Source of the DNA: Phycisphaerae bacterium | Lineage (GTDB): Bacteria > Planctomycetota > Phycisphaerae > Sedimentisphaerales > Anaerobacaceae | Reading direction: 5' to 3' | DNA length: 7,363 nucleotides | Assembly (NCBI GenBank): GCA_030630315.1 | Contig: DAOVNI010000074.1 | Coordinates: 1-7,363, forward strand | Shown: positions 1-6,680 of the stretch, in pieces | Layout of the letters: each line of letters starts with the position of its first letter | Numbering within the stretch: position 1 is the stretch's first letter | Translations under genes and position numbers: made by a program | The notes under the pieces: model-generated | What the model saw: only the letters and a program-made list of their open reading frames with translations | Databases searched by the model: none | What the model was told of the DNA's origin: nothing

Positions 1-904
1 CCGCAAACGATAACGTCCCGCTGGTCAATTGTTCCCTGCTTAGATATGGAGTAACATAAATGTCCGCTGCGCATAAAAAGTTGTGAAGTTCTTCGTCTCT
101 TACAAACCTGTTGTGAAAAATCACATGTTCCTTCAAGTCCAATTCTTTTACTATTCGCTGTAAGCCGAATCTATAGGATTCGCCATCGTGTTTTAATACG
201 GTTGGATGTGTCATTCCCAGGACTATGTACAGAGCGGACGGGTCGGCCTCGATTATGGCCGGCATCGCCTTTAGCATAACCTCTATACCTTTCTTCCTGC
301 TGAGCAGCCCGAACGTCAAAATCGTTCTTCGCCCTTCCATACCGAATTTGTGCTTGTAGTAGTTGCTGTCAACGAAAGGCAAGTCCGGTATCCCGTGGGC
401 AATCAGTTGGACTTTTTTGCCCGATATGCCGTAAATGTCGCGCAGCATATCGACCCCGCGTTCATTCATAGTGATTACCTTGTAAGAGGTGTTGCACACA
501 TCCACTAACGACTTATGGTAAGCCGGGTTTGGGTCATCGAGGACCGTATGAAGGGTTGTTATTGTCGGGGCCTTTAGTCTGTCGAGCAGCAAGCTCAGAT
601 ACGAGCCCGCGTCACCACCGAAAAGCCCAAATTCGTGCTGCACTGAAACCACGTCAACGTGGCTGAAATTGATATAATCCGCGGCACAGATATAATCGCT
701 TTTTACGTTTTGGCGGATTTCGAATTTAACCGGGTCGTTGTATTTATGGTCTTCCGACCGCATTGCGACTACCAGCGGTTCGAATTCGCCCTTGGCTGCT
801 GTTGCTGTATTATTGATAAGGTCCGAGGTGAAAGTCGCAATTCCACATTTTCTTGGTGGGAAAGAAGAAATAAACGCCACTTTTTTTGTGGAACCTTTTG
901 CCAT
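1..904 (-). CDS. GT4-family glycosyltransferase, C-terminus cut off by window edge
   Basis: Reading the reverse strand from 904 gives 301 uninterrupted residues running off the left edge. The N-terminus (about residues 8-26, VAFISSFPPRKCGIATF) is the glycine-containing first Rossmann loop of a GT-B fold. 'QHEFGLFGG' (89-97) and 'TTLHT' (116-120) follow, then 'AHGIPD' (169-174). The donor-binding half begins with 'FGLLSRKKGIEVMLKAMP' (198-215), and 'DIYVTPYLSREQLTSGTLSFA' features (281-301, written here as positions) contain the E291-Q-x2-SGT nucleotide-sugar loop. Family knowledge: GT4 enzymes move a sugar from an activated donor to glycans or lipids at the cytoplasmic side of the membrane; no signal peptide or membrane segment is visible here. 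Donor and acceptor cannot be told. An in-frame ATG at 913 also exists, but 904 is preferred because GGGA at 916-913 lies 8 nt upstream of it. It is divergent from the cysteine/Fe-S operon and probably functionally unrelated. Confidence 0.88.
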   Translation of the reverse strand, partial: MAKGSTKKVAFISSFPPRKCGIATFTSDLINNTATAAKGEFEPLVVAMRSEDHKYNDPVKFEIRQNVKSDYICAADYINFSHVDVVSVQHEFGLFGGDAGSYLSLLLDRLKAPTITTLHTVLDDPNPAYHKSLVDVCNTSYKVITMNERGVDMLRDIYGISGKKVQLIAHGIPDLPFVDSNYYKHKFGMEGRRTILTFGLLSRKKGIEVMLKAMPAIIEADPSALYIVLGMTHPTVLKHDGESYRFGLQRIVKELDLKEHVIFHNRFVRDEELHNFLCAADIYVTPYLSREQLTSGTLSFA

Positions 905-939
905 CCCTAACATCCCATTTTAATAGCTGCAAAATAAAC

Positions 940-959
940 ACCACTATTTTAATAGTGGT
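940..959. promoter_or_regulatory. Perfect inverted repeat over the -10 box, candidate operator
   Basis: ACCACTATT-TT-AATAGTGGT is a 9-bp perfect inverted repeat with a 2-bp centre. It lies exactly across the -10 element of the leftward promoter. A dimeric regulator bound here would block RNA polymerase. It is unlikely to be a terminator: the stem is AT-rich, the loop is 2 nt and no T run follows on either strand. A partial second copy of the core, CTATTAAAAT read on the - strand (927-918; main copy 954-945), sits 27 bp downstream in the leader. The binding protein is unknown; it does not fit the IscR type 1 spacing as I remember it. Confidence 0.55.
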
Positions 960-974
960 TAATAAAGCTGTCAA
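946..974 (-). promoter_or_regulatory. Strong sigma-70-type promoter for the glycosyltransferase
   Basis: On the - strand, TTGACA (974-969) is a perfect -35 consensus. It is followed after exactly 17 bp by TAAAAT (951-946), five of six bases of the -10 consensus. Transcription would start near 939-940, leaving a leader of roughly 35 nt before the ATG at 904. Spacing and both hexamers are seen directly; activity is inferred. Confidence 0.75.
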
Positions 975-1079
975 GTAAATTGATTGTTGAGCTTTGCTTT
1001 GTTGCAAAATATGCTTTTTCCGGGTGGATGAACTGATTCCGGCTTGTCAGCAGTGCCGAAAATGGCAAATTTTGAAAAA

Positions 1080-1115
1080 TTTTCAGGTTTTTTTGCTAAT
1101 TTTTCAGGTTTTTTG
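1080..1115 (+). repeat. Two poly-T direct repeats 21 bp apart upstream of the Rrf2 gene
   Basis: The 14-mer TTTTCAGGTTTTTT occurs at 1080-1093 and again at 1101-1114, an offset of 21 bp, close to two helical turns. The first copy overlaps a small palindrome, TGAAAA-A-TTTTCA (1073-1085). The repeats lie directly upstream of the presumed -35 region of the Rrf2 promoter. They could be tandem regulator sites or phased T-tracts that bend DNA or act like an UP element. The repeat is plain in the sequence; function is inference. Confidence 0.6.
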
Positions 1116-1143
1116 TAAACAAATATTGATAATTTCGTATAAT
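1113..1143 (+). promoter_or_regulatory. Probable promoter of the Rrf2-cys-nadA-nifUS operon
   Basis: A perfect TATAAT lies at 1138-1143. The -35 is weak: TTGTAA at 1113-1118 gives a long 19-bp spacer, and TAAACA at 1116-1121 gives 16 bp. A poor -35 next to a perfect -10 suits a promoter that is activated or repressed by a regulator. Transcription would begin near 1150. A short dyad, CTAC (1147-1150) and GTAG (1158-1161), covers the predicted start and might be an autoregulatory site, but 4-bp arms are weak evidence. Confidence 0.55.
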
Positions 1144-1178
1144 ATACTACTAATATCGTAGGAATTGGGAGTTTTTTT

Positions 1179-1613
1179 ATGAGGCTTTCGACTCGGACCA
1201 GATATGGAATAAGGGCTATGTTGGAACTGGCTGAAAACGTCGGTAGGGGGCCTCTCCAGCTCAGAATCATTGCCCGGCGACAGGATATATCCGTCAAATA
1301 TCTCGACCAATTAATGACCATACTAAAATCAGCAGGATTTGTCAGAAGTATCAGAGGCTCCAAAGGCGGATATGTTCTTGCCAGAGCTCCGGAACAGATT
1401 AAACTTAACGATGTTTTTAATTGCCTGGAGGGCCCTGTCGTTACCGTCGAATGCACTGAAAACGAAAATTACTGTGCACGGGCTGCTGATTGTGTAGCCA
1501 GGCAGGTCTGGACGCAGGTGCAGGAGGCTGTTATGGCTGTCCTGCAGTCGATAACATTCCAGGATTTGGTTGATAGGACAAAAAATAACAAATCCCCGGA
1601 TTATCAAATATAG
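1179..1613 (+). CDS. Rrf2-family transcriptional regulator, IscR-like with three cysteines
   Basis: The 144-residue length is typical of the Rrf2 family. The N-terminus 'MRLSTRTRYGIRAMLELA' is the family's first helix. Residues about 25-55 (ISVKYLDQLMTILKSAGFV) form the helix-turn-helix, and 'RGSKGGYVLAR' (59-69) is the wing. Cys92, Cys99 and Cys105 sit in 'VECTENENYCARAADCVARQVW'-type positions and match the cluster ligands of E. coli IscR (Cys92/98/104), with one extra residue in the first gap. The residue aligned with IscR His107 is Arg108, so the fourth ligand may differ. Family knowledge: such proteins sense Fe-S status or cysteine supply and control isc/suf or cysteine genes. A GGGAG ribosome-binding site (1167-1171) lies 7 nt before the ATG. 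As first gene of the cysK-nifS run it is probably the local regulator, likely autoregulated. It could sense a cysteine precursor (CymR-like) instead, but CymR lacks the Cys triad. Confidence 0.9.
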   Translation: MRLSTRTRYGIRAMLELAENVGRGPLQLRIIARRQDISVKYLDQLMTILKSAGFVRSIRGSKGGYVLARAPEQIKLNDVFNCLEGPVVTVECTENENYCARAADCVARQVWTQVQEAVMAVLQSITFQDLVDRTKNNKSPDYQI

Positions 1614-1625
1614 ACAGAAGGGAAA

Positions 1626-2549
1626 ATGATGAGTGCCATATTCAAAGATATCACCGCTGCTGTTGGTCGGACGCCGTTGGTCCAAATCAACAAGCTCGGC
1701 TCGGCCAAAGCAACCATTCTCGCCAAGCTTGAATCATTCAATCCCTGCGGCAGTGTAAAAGACAGGATTGCGCTGTCAATGATAGAGGCGGCAGAAAAGG
1801 ATGGACTGATAAAGCCAGACACCGTTATAATCGAGCCGACCAGCGGCAATACCGGCATAGGCCTTGCCTTCATTTGTGCTGCAAAGGGCTACCGATTAAT
1901 ACTAACTATGCCGGAATCGATGAGCATCGAGAGAAGAAAGCTGCTGCAGTTGTTTGGTGCGGAAATTGTACTGACGCCGGCCGAGCGCGGTATGACCGGA
2001 GCTATCGAAGAAGCCGGGCAGCTCGTCGCCCGGAACCCAAATGCCTTTATGCCGCAGCAATTTAACAACCCTGCAAATCCGCAAATTCACAGGGAAACCA
2101 CCGCGGAAGAGATTTGGGATGATACCGGTCATAAGGTTGACATCTTCGTCTCCGGCGTCGGGACCGGCGGAACGTTGACCGGATGCGGCGAAGTGTTGAA
2201 GCAGCGCAATGAGAACCTGAAAGTGGTGGCGGTCGAGCCGAAGGATTCGCCCGTGCTTTCAGGCGGCAAGCCAGGCCCACATAAGATACAGGGTATCGGC
2301 GCCGGATTTGTGCCGGATGTGATAAATGTCGAGATAATCGACGAAATTATACAGGTCTCCAATGATGACGCTATCGAAACAGCGCGGCAGTTAGCGGTGG
2401 AAGAAGGAATATTAGCGGGCATAAGCTCAGGTGCTGCAATGTCCGCGGCAATACAGCTTGCCCAACGAGCGGAAAGCCAGGGCAAAACAATAGTCGTAAT
2501 TTTGCCCGATACCGGAGAGAGGTATATCTCCACCCGGATGTTTGAGTAA
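1626..2549 (+). CDS. cysK: Cysteine synthase (O-acetylserine sulfhydrylase)
   Basis: This PLP enzyme converts O-acetyl-L-serine plus sulfide to L-cysteine and acetate in the cytoplasm. At 307 residues it is the usual length of short CysK proteins. Visible motifs: 'NPCGSVKDR' (39-47) with the PLP lysine Lys45; the substrate loop 'TSGNTG' (72-77); the phosphate-binding 'GVGTGGT' (177-183); 'VEP' (203-205); 'GISSGA' (265-270), whose Ser268 should contact the PLP pyridine nitrogen; and 'PDTGERY' (294-300). It starts 12 nt after the Rrf2 gene. Two adjacent ATG codons (1626, 1629) follow AAGGG at 1618-1622; 1629 has the better 6-nt spacing, so the protein may really be 306 residues. Cystathionine beta-synthase is unlikely because there is no CBS or heme domain and cysE follows directly. 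Confidence 0.95.
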   Translation: MMSAIFKDITAAVGRTPLVQINKLGSAKATILAKLESFNPCGSVKDRIALSMIEAAEKDGLIKPDTVIIEPTSGNTGIGLAFICAAKGYRLILTMPESMSIERRKLLQLFGAEIVLTPAERGMTGAIEEAGQLVARNPNAFMPQQFNNPANPQIHRETTAEEIWDDTGHKVDIFVSGVGTGGTLTGCGEVLKQRNENLKVVAVEPKDSPVLSGGKPGPHKIQGIGAGFVPDVINVEIIDEIIQVSNDDAIETARQLAVEEGILAGISSGAAMSAAIQLAQRAESQGKTIVVILPDTGERYISTRMFE

Positions 2550-2586
2550 TAGCGGAAAGCTTTTGCCTTTTTGAGAGGGTTTCGCA

Positions 2587-3576
2587 ATGCGAAAGAACAA
2601 GTTGACCGACAAAAAAATCGAAAATCTGGTCGGCGAAATTGCCCGCACCTATAAGGGCGATTCCGGCATAAATTTTATCGATGCCTCTGACCTGCCGGTA
2701 AGAAGCGAAATTATTGATATCCTTGATTTGCTTTTTGAAGTGCTTTTTCCGGGCTACACCGGCAAAAGGACGGTTACAAAATCAAATATCAATTTCATCG
2801 TCGGCGATATTCTCTGCCAGGTCTATACCGGGCTTTCCGGACAGATAGAGCGAGCTTATAGGTATCGCTGCAGAATGGAGAAATGTGACAGCGGCGGATG
2901 CCGAACAATGGCCGAGGATGTTACCCGGCATTTATTGGCTCAACTGCCGAAAATCAGACAGTTATTGAAAGGCGACGTGGGGGCGGCTTTTGACGGGGAC
3001 CCCGCTGCAAAGTCTTACGAGGAAATTGTCATAAGTTATCCCTGCATCATAGCGATTGCAACGTTTCGTATTGCCCACGAATTGTATCTTGAACAGGTGC
3101 CGTTAATTCCACGCATAATGACAGAATGTGCACACGCCAAAACCGGTATTGACATACATCCAGGCGCAACAATAGGCAAAAACTTCTTTATCGACCACGG
3201 CACCGGCGTTGTAATAGGCGAAACTACCGTCATAGGTGAAAATGTGAAAATTTATCAGGGCGCCACCCTCGGTGCTCTCAGTTTCCCAAAGGATGAAAGA
3301 GGAGAGATAATAAAGGGCGGCAAAAGACACCCGACGATAGAGGACAACGTAACAATCTATGCCGAGGCAACGATATTAGGCGATGTAGTCATTGGGAAAG
3401 GTGCGATAATCGGCGGCAATGTCTGGATAAAGCAGTCCGTGCCGCCCGGCGTTACCGTTACAACGCCAAATCCCGATTTGGTTTACACAAAACACAAAAA
3501 AAATCAAACAACAGGGCCCCGAACAAAAACAAACAACAGAGCCCCGAACGTAAGTGAGGGGTCGAACTTACAATGA
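2587..3576 (+). CDS. cysE: Serine O-acetyltransferase, long form with repeat-derived tail
   Basis: It acetylates L-serine with acetyl-CoA to O-acetylserine, the substrate of the upstream CysK. Residues 1-170 are the helical N-terminal domain; from about 185 a left-handed beta-helix of hexapeptide repeats begins. 'GIDIHPGATIG' (187-197) and 'DHGTG' (203-207) give the catalytic pair Asp189/His204, 15 residues apart as in E. coli Asp143/His158. 'GGKRHPTIEDNV' (244-255) is the acetyl-CoA-side loop. Length is 329, against about 270 in E. coli, because of a longer N-terminus and a polar tail (about 301-329) encoded by a DNA repeat. The tail ends Asn-Leu-Gln, not the terminal Ile that docks CysE into CysK in enteric bacteria. 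Cys95, Cys100 and Cys105 form a C-x4-C-x4-C cluster of unknown role. GAGAGGG (2573-2579) lies 7 nt before ATG; a weak stem (2552-2558 with 2580-2585, one bulge) flanks it. The stop overlaps the nadA start (ATGA). Confidence 0.93.
   Translation: MRKNKLTDKKIENLVGEIARTYKGDSGINFIDASDLPVRSEIIDILDLLFEVLFPGYTGKRTVTKSNINFIVGDILCQVYTGLSGQIERAYRYRCRMEKCDSGGCRTMAEDVTRHLLAQLPKIRQLLKGDVGAAFDGDPAAKSYEEIVISYPCIIAIATFRIAHELYLEQVPLIPRIMTECAHAKTGIDIHPGATIGKNFFIDHGTGVVIGETTVIGENVKIYQGATLGALSFPKDERGEIIKGGKRHPTIEDNVTIYAEATILGDVVIGKGAIIGGNVWIKQSVPPGVTVTTPNPDLVYTKHKKNQTTGPRTKTNNRAPNVSEGSNLQ
3505..3549 (+). repeat. 25-bp-period direct repeat inside the 3' end of cysE
   Basis: CAAACAACAGGGCCCCGAAC (3505-3524) recurs at 3530-3549 as CAAACAACAGAGCCCCGAAC, 19 of 20 bases identical, separated by AAAAA. 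The 25-bp period is not a multiple of three, so the two copies encode different residues in the CysE tail. This suggests a recent slippage duplication in the dispensable C-terminal extension. Confidence 0.85.
3550..3571 (+). promoter_or_regulatory. Small hairpin presenting the nadA ribosome-binding site in its loop
   Basis: GTAAGT (3550-3555) pairs perfectly with ACTTAC (3566-3571), leaving the 10-nt loop GAGGGGTCGA. The loop holds GAGGGG (3556-3561), the only Shine-Dalgarno-like sequence before the nadA ATG at 3573. The linear spacing of 11 nt is long; folding would shorten the effective distance. The stem is only 6 bp, so this may be incidental. Confidence 0.4.
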
Positions 3577-4487
3577 ACAATAAACTCATAGAAAAAATCG
3601 AGCAGCTAAAACAAGACCGTAACGCTGTCATACTTGCCCACAACTATCAGCCCGCTGAAATTCAGGACCTCGCTGATTTCTGCGGCGACTCCCTGGGCTT
3701 GAGCATAAAGGCAGCGGAAACTGATGCAGATGTAATCGTATTTTGCGGCGTGCAGTTTATGGCTGAGACCGCCGCCATTCTCTCCCCGGAAAAAACCGTC
3801 CTTTTACCGGACAAATCTGCCGGCTGTCCCCTCGCTGATATGATAACCGCAGAGCAGTTAAGTGAGTTAAAACAGCAGCATCCCGATGCATTGGTGGTCT
3901 GTTACGTAAATAGTTCCGCAGAAGTCAAGGCCGAGAGCGATTATTGCTGCACCAGCGCCAATGCCGTGGAGATAGTAAACTCTTTGCCGAAGGATAAGCC
4001 CATTATTTTTGTGCCGGACCAGCATCTCGGCCGGTTTGTCGCCGAAAGGACCGCCAGGGACCTTGTGCTCTGGCCGGGTTATTGCCATGTGCATGTGATG
4101 ATAACCGAGGACGATATTAAAAACGCAAGAGCAAAGTACCCCGATGCGATTGTTATGGCGCATCCGGAATGTACCGAGCCGGTCAGGGAACTCGCCGATG
4201 AGATATTTAGTACCGGACAGATGCTCAAGTTTGCCGACAAAAGCACGGCAAAACGATTTATAGTGGCTACCGAGATAGGAATGCTGCATCCTTTGAAAAA
4301 GCAAAATCCGCACGCCGAATTTATTGCAGCGACGGACAGGGCGATTTGCCCGAATATGAAAAAGATTACTGTGGAAAAAATAGTGTGGGCCTTGGAAGAT
4401 ATGCAATACAAAGTCACCGTGCCACAGGATATAAGAACAAAAGCCCGGAAGGCAATTGATAGAATGGTAGAGATTTTACCCCGTTAG
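3573..4487 (+). CDS. nadA: Quinolinate synthase
   Basis: NadA condenses iminoaspartate with dihydroxyacetone phosphate to quinolinate, the NAD precursor, using a [4Fe-4S] cluster. At 304 residues it is the short form. Predicted cluster ligands are Cys85 ('AGCPLADM'), Cys171 ('PGYCHVH') and Cys259 ('RAICPNM'), matching the three ligands known in Thermotoga NadA (83/170/256). Other family motifs: 'AHNYQ' (22-26), 'GVQFMAETAAIL' (59-70), 'CYVNSSAEVKA' (110-120), 'PDQHLGR' (148-154), 'HPEC' (197-200) and 'ATEIGMLH' (232-239). The ATG overlaps the cysE TGA in an ATGA junction, so translation is probably coupled. No nadB or nadC lies in the window; they must be elsewhere or replaced by aspartate dehydrogenase. 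Its place among Fe-S assembly genes fits its being a cluster-dependent client. Confidence 0.95.
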   Translation: MNNKLIEKIEQLKQDRNAVILAHNYQPAEIQDLADFCGDSLGLSIKAAETDADVIVFCGVQFMAETAAILSPEKTVLLPDKSAGCPLADMITAEQLSELKQQHPDALVVCYVNSSAEVKAESDYCCTSANAVEIVNSLPKDKPIIFVPDQHLGRFVAERTARDLVLWPGYCHVHVMITEDDIKNARAKYPDAIVMAHPECTEPVRELADEIFSTGQMLKFADKSTAKRFIVATEIGMLHPLKKQNPHAEFIAATDRAICPNMKKITVEKIVWALEDMQYKVTVPQDIRTKARKAIDRMVEILPR

Positions 4488-4502
4488 AAAGGATTAAAAA
4501 AG

Positions 4503-5792
4503 GTGGCGAAAGAGACTCAATATCATTTGGAAACGCTGGCCCTGCACGCCGGCCAGAAGGTTGATTCGGATACTTTAAGCAGGGCTGTCCCCATTTATCA
4601 AACCACCAGCTATGTATTTAAGGACACCGACCACGCAGCGAACCTGTTTGCACTCAAAGAGTTTGGAAATATCTATACGCGCTTGATGAACCCTACGAAC
4701 GACGTATTGGAAAAGCGGCTGGCTGCCTTGGAAGGCGGCGTAGGCGGGCTGGCGTTCAGTTCAGGACAGTCGGCAATCTATGTCAGCATCTTTAACATTT
4801 GCGGTGCGGGAGGCCACATCGTATCTTCGAACTCCCTTTACGGCGGGACAGTCACCCTTTTTAGTCAAACTTTCCGAAAGCTGGGCATCGAAGTTACTTT
4901 CGTTGACCCCAAAGACCCGGAGAATTTTGCCAGAGCCATCAAGGACAATACCCGGCTGATTTATATAGAAAGCATCGGCAATCCCAAAAATGACATACTG
5001 CAATACGAAAAAATAGCCGACATTGCCCGCAAAAATGGTATGCCGGTAATTTGCGACAATACCGTTACCACGCCCATTCTCTTCAGGCCGATTGACTACG
5101 GCATTGACATTGTCGTTCATAGCTGCACAAAGTTCATCGGTGGACACGGCACGTGCATCGGCGGCGCCATTGTCGATTCGGGCAAATTCGACTGGACAAA
5201 CGGACGCTACCCTGACCTCACCGAGCCGGACCCGAGTTATCACGGCGTAAAATACGTCGAGTCATTCGGCGAATTGGCATACATCATAAAGGCCCGGACC
5301 CAGTTCCTCCGCGATATGGGCAGTTGTATGTCACCCTTCAATGCATTCCTCTTTTTGCAGGGGCTCGAGACACTACATCTGCGTATGCCCAGACATTCGG
5401 AAAACGCACTGAAACTTTCGCAATGGCTCGAAAAGCAGGACACTGTCAACTGGGTTAATTATCCGGGACTAAAATCCCATCCCGATTACGAATTGGCCAA
5501 AAAATATCTGCCTAAGGGCCAGGGTTCCATTTTGGGTTTCGGTATCAAGGGCGGCAAGAAAGCCGGCGTTAAGTTTATAGAAAATGTTAAATTAGCCAGT
5601 CACCTTGCAAATATTGGCGACAGCAAAACTTTGGTGATTCACCCGGCCAGTACGACACATCAGCAATTGACCGAGGCCGAGCAGCTCGCAGCAGGTGTAA
5701 CAGATGATTATGTTCGTATCTCCGTTGGCACAGAGCACATCGATGATATAATAGCCGACGTCGACCAAGCACTGACCACAAGTCAGAGGTAA
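4503..5792 (+). CDS. metY: O-acetylhomoserine sulfhydrylase (MetY type, Cys/Met metabolism PLP enzyme)
   Basis: This enzyme makes homocysteine from O-acetyl-L-homoserine and sulfide, and related members also accept O-acetylserine. The 429 residues match MetY/Met17 enzymes and exceed cystathionine gamma-synthase or beta-lyase (about 380-400). Motifs: 'IYQTTSYVF' (31-39); '[10 protein letters not shown]' (58-67), whose Tyr58 and Arg60 should bind PLP phosphate of the partner subunit; Tyr113 in 'SLYGGT', stacking on PLP; 'IESIGNPKN' (155-163); Asp185 in 'ICDNT'; and '[12 protein letters not shown]' (206-217), with PLP lysine Lys210. '[13 protein letters not shown]' (403-415) is the C-terminal family signature. 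The start is GTG with AAAGGA (4488-4493) 9 nt upstream; no ATG fits. It lies 15 nt after nadA. A methionine gamma-lyase role is less likely given the length and MetY-like ends. Confidence 0.88.
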   Translation: MAKETQYHLETLALHAGQKVDSDTLSRAVPIYQTTSYVFKDTDHAANLFALKEFGNIYTRLMNPTNDVLEKRLAALEGGVGGLAFSSGQSAIYVSIFNICGAGGHIVSSNSLYGGTVTLFSQTFRKLGIEVTFVDPKDPENFARAIKDNTRLIYIESIGNPKNDILQYEKIADIARKNGMPVICDNTVTTPILFRPIDYGIDIVVHSCTKFIGGHGTCIGGAIVDSGKFDWTNGRYPDLTEPDPSYHGVKYVESFGELAYIIKARTQFLRDMGSCMSPFNAFLFLQGLETLHLRMPRHSENALKLSQWLEKQDTVNWVNYPGLKSHPDYELAKKYLPKGQGSILGFGIKGGKKAGVKFIENVKLASHLANIGDSKTLVIHPASTTHQQLTEAEQLAAGVTDDYVRISVGTEHIDDIIADVDQALTTSQR

Positions 5793-5797
5793 GAAAT

Positions 5798-6679
5798 ATG
5801 TGGGAGTATTCGGACAAGCTTAAAGACCATTTTTTCAACCCGCGAAATGCCGGCGAAATAGAAGACCCGGACGGCATAGGCGAGGTCGGCTCCCTGGCCT
5901 GCGGTGATGCCTTGAAGCTCACCTTCAAACTCGATGAAAACGGGAAAATCTGCGATGCAAAGTTCAAAACCTTCGGCTGCGCAAGTGCAATCGCAACGTC
6001 CTCGGTCCTGACCGAGATGATAAAGGGAAAGACAATCGACGAAGCCGCTAAAGTAACCAACAGGGACATCGCAAATTACCTCGGCGGCCTGCCCGAACAG
6101 AAAATGCACTGCTCGGTTATGGGAAGAGAAGCGCTCGAGGCCGCAATCGAAAATTACCGGACCGGCGGCAAAAAAAAGCACGAGCTTAAAGGCAGGGTCG
6201 TGTGTAACTGCTTCGGCGTCACCGAGAATGAAATCGAAAGGGTAATACGCGAAAACAATCTGACAACAGTAGAAGATGTAACGAATTACTGCAAGGCCGG
6301 CGGTGGCTGCGGCGGGTGCAAGGGCGAAATCGAAAAGATAATAGAAAAACTCCAGGCAGATAAAGCAAAAGAAATACCCGCAAAAGTACCGCCTAAAGCC
6401 CCCAAACTAACCAATATTCAAAAAATACAATTAGTCCAGCAGACAATCAATGAGCAAATTCGCCCCACACTGCAAGCCGACGGCGGAGATATTGAGCTGA
6501 TAGACGTTGAAGGAGATAAAGTTATCGTTGCGTTCAGAGGTATGTGTGCCCGGTGTAAATTGGCCGAATTCACAATGAAGGATGTGGTCGAAGCCAAACT
6601 GAGAGAATTCGTCTCTGATAAGCTTTTCGTTGAGGAGGACAAGGAGTCTGCAAACCAGCCCCACAATCATAGGCAATAA
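5798..6679 (+). CDS. nifU: Three-domain Fe-S cluster scaffold protein NifU
   Basis: NifU receives sulfur from NifS, builds Fe-S clusters and hands them to target proteins in the cytoplasm. All three classical domains are present in 293 residues. The IscU-like part (1-125) has Cys35 with Asp37 ('ACGD'), Cys61 ('FGCAS') and Cys105 ('KMHCSVMG'). The central BFD-like [2Fe-2S] ferredoxin domain has Cys136-x-Cys138 and Cys171-x2-Cys174. A Pro/Lys linker (about 188-205) leads to the C-terminal NifU domain with Cys250-x2-Cys253 ('GMCARC'). These positions follow Azotobacter NifU closely (35/62/106, 137/139/172/175), but the C-terminal pair comes about 20 residues earlier. GAGG (5786-5789) lies 8 nt before ATG and touches the previous stop. 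No nitrogenase genes are visible, so a housekeeping role, as in Helicobacter, is the better inference. Confidence 0.96.
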   Translation: MWEYSDKLKDHFFNPRNAGEIEDPDGIGEVGSLACGDALKLTFKLDENGKICDAKFKTFGCASAIATSSVLTEMIKGKTIDEAAKVTNRDIANYLGGLPEQKMHCSVMGREALEAAIENYRTGGKKKHELKGRVVCNCFGVTENEIERVIRENNLTTVEDVTNYCKAGGGCGGCKGEIEKIIEKLQADKAKEIPAKVPPKAPKLTNIQKIQLVQQTINEQIRPTLQADGGDIELIDVEGDKVIVAFRGMCARCKLAEFTMKDVVEAKLREFVSDKLFVEEDKESANQPHNHRQ

Positions 6680-6680
6680 A

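Larger units (their letters stand above)
905..1178. other. Divergent intergenic region, AT-rich
   Basis: No gene is supported here. The left third holds the leftward promoter and its inverted repeat. The stretch from about 1062 to 1160 is strongly AT-rich, with T-tracts, and leads into the rightward promoter. Positions 975-1061 are ordinary-looking, apart from a minor CGGC (1040-1043) / GCCG (1055-1058) dyad that I could not tie to any function. Confidence 0.7.

Noticed and set aside
659..910. 83-codon + strand frame rich in Phe and Cys
   Set aside because: It is antisense to the glycosyltransferase, whose motifs are unambiguous, and it lacks a ribosome-binding site.
1080..1115. T-runs as terminators of transcription
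   Set aside because: No stable GC stem precedes either T-run, and the region lies between two divergent gene starts where no terminator is needed.
971..1456. 161-codon - strand frame running into the intergenic region
   Set aside because: Most of it is antisense to the Rrf2 gene, and the rest crosses AT-rich promoter DNA; no motif is seen.
3505..3549. Two-copy 20-bp repeat as a CRISPR remnant
   Set aside because: The spacer would be only 5 bp (AAAAA), the repeat lies inside the cysE frame and no cas genes are present.
3867..4406. Long open frame of 179 codons on the - strand inside nadA
   Set aside because: It lies wholly antisense to a gene with clear NadA motifs and its translation shows no recognisable domain; it follows from codon bias of the sense gene.
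4761..5243. 160-codon - strand frame inside the metY-type gene, and a similar one at 5587-6069
   Set aside because: Both are antisense shadows of well-supported PLP-enzyme and NifU genes and resemble no known family.
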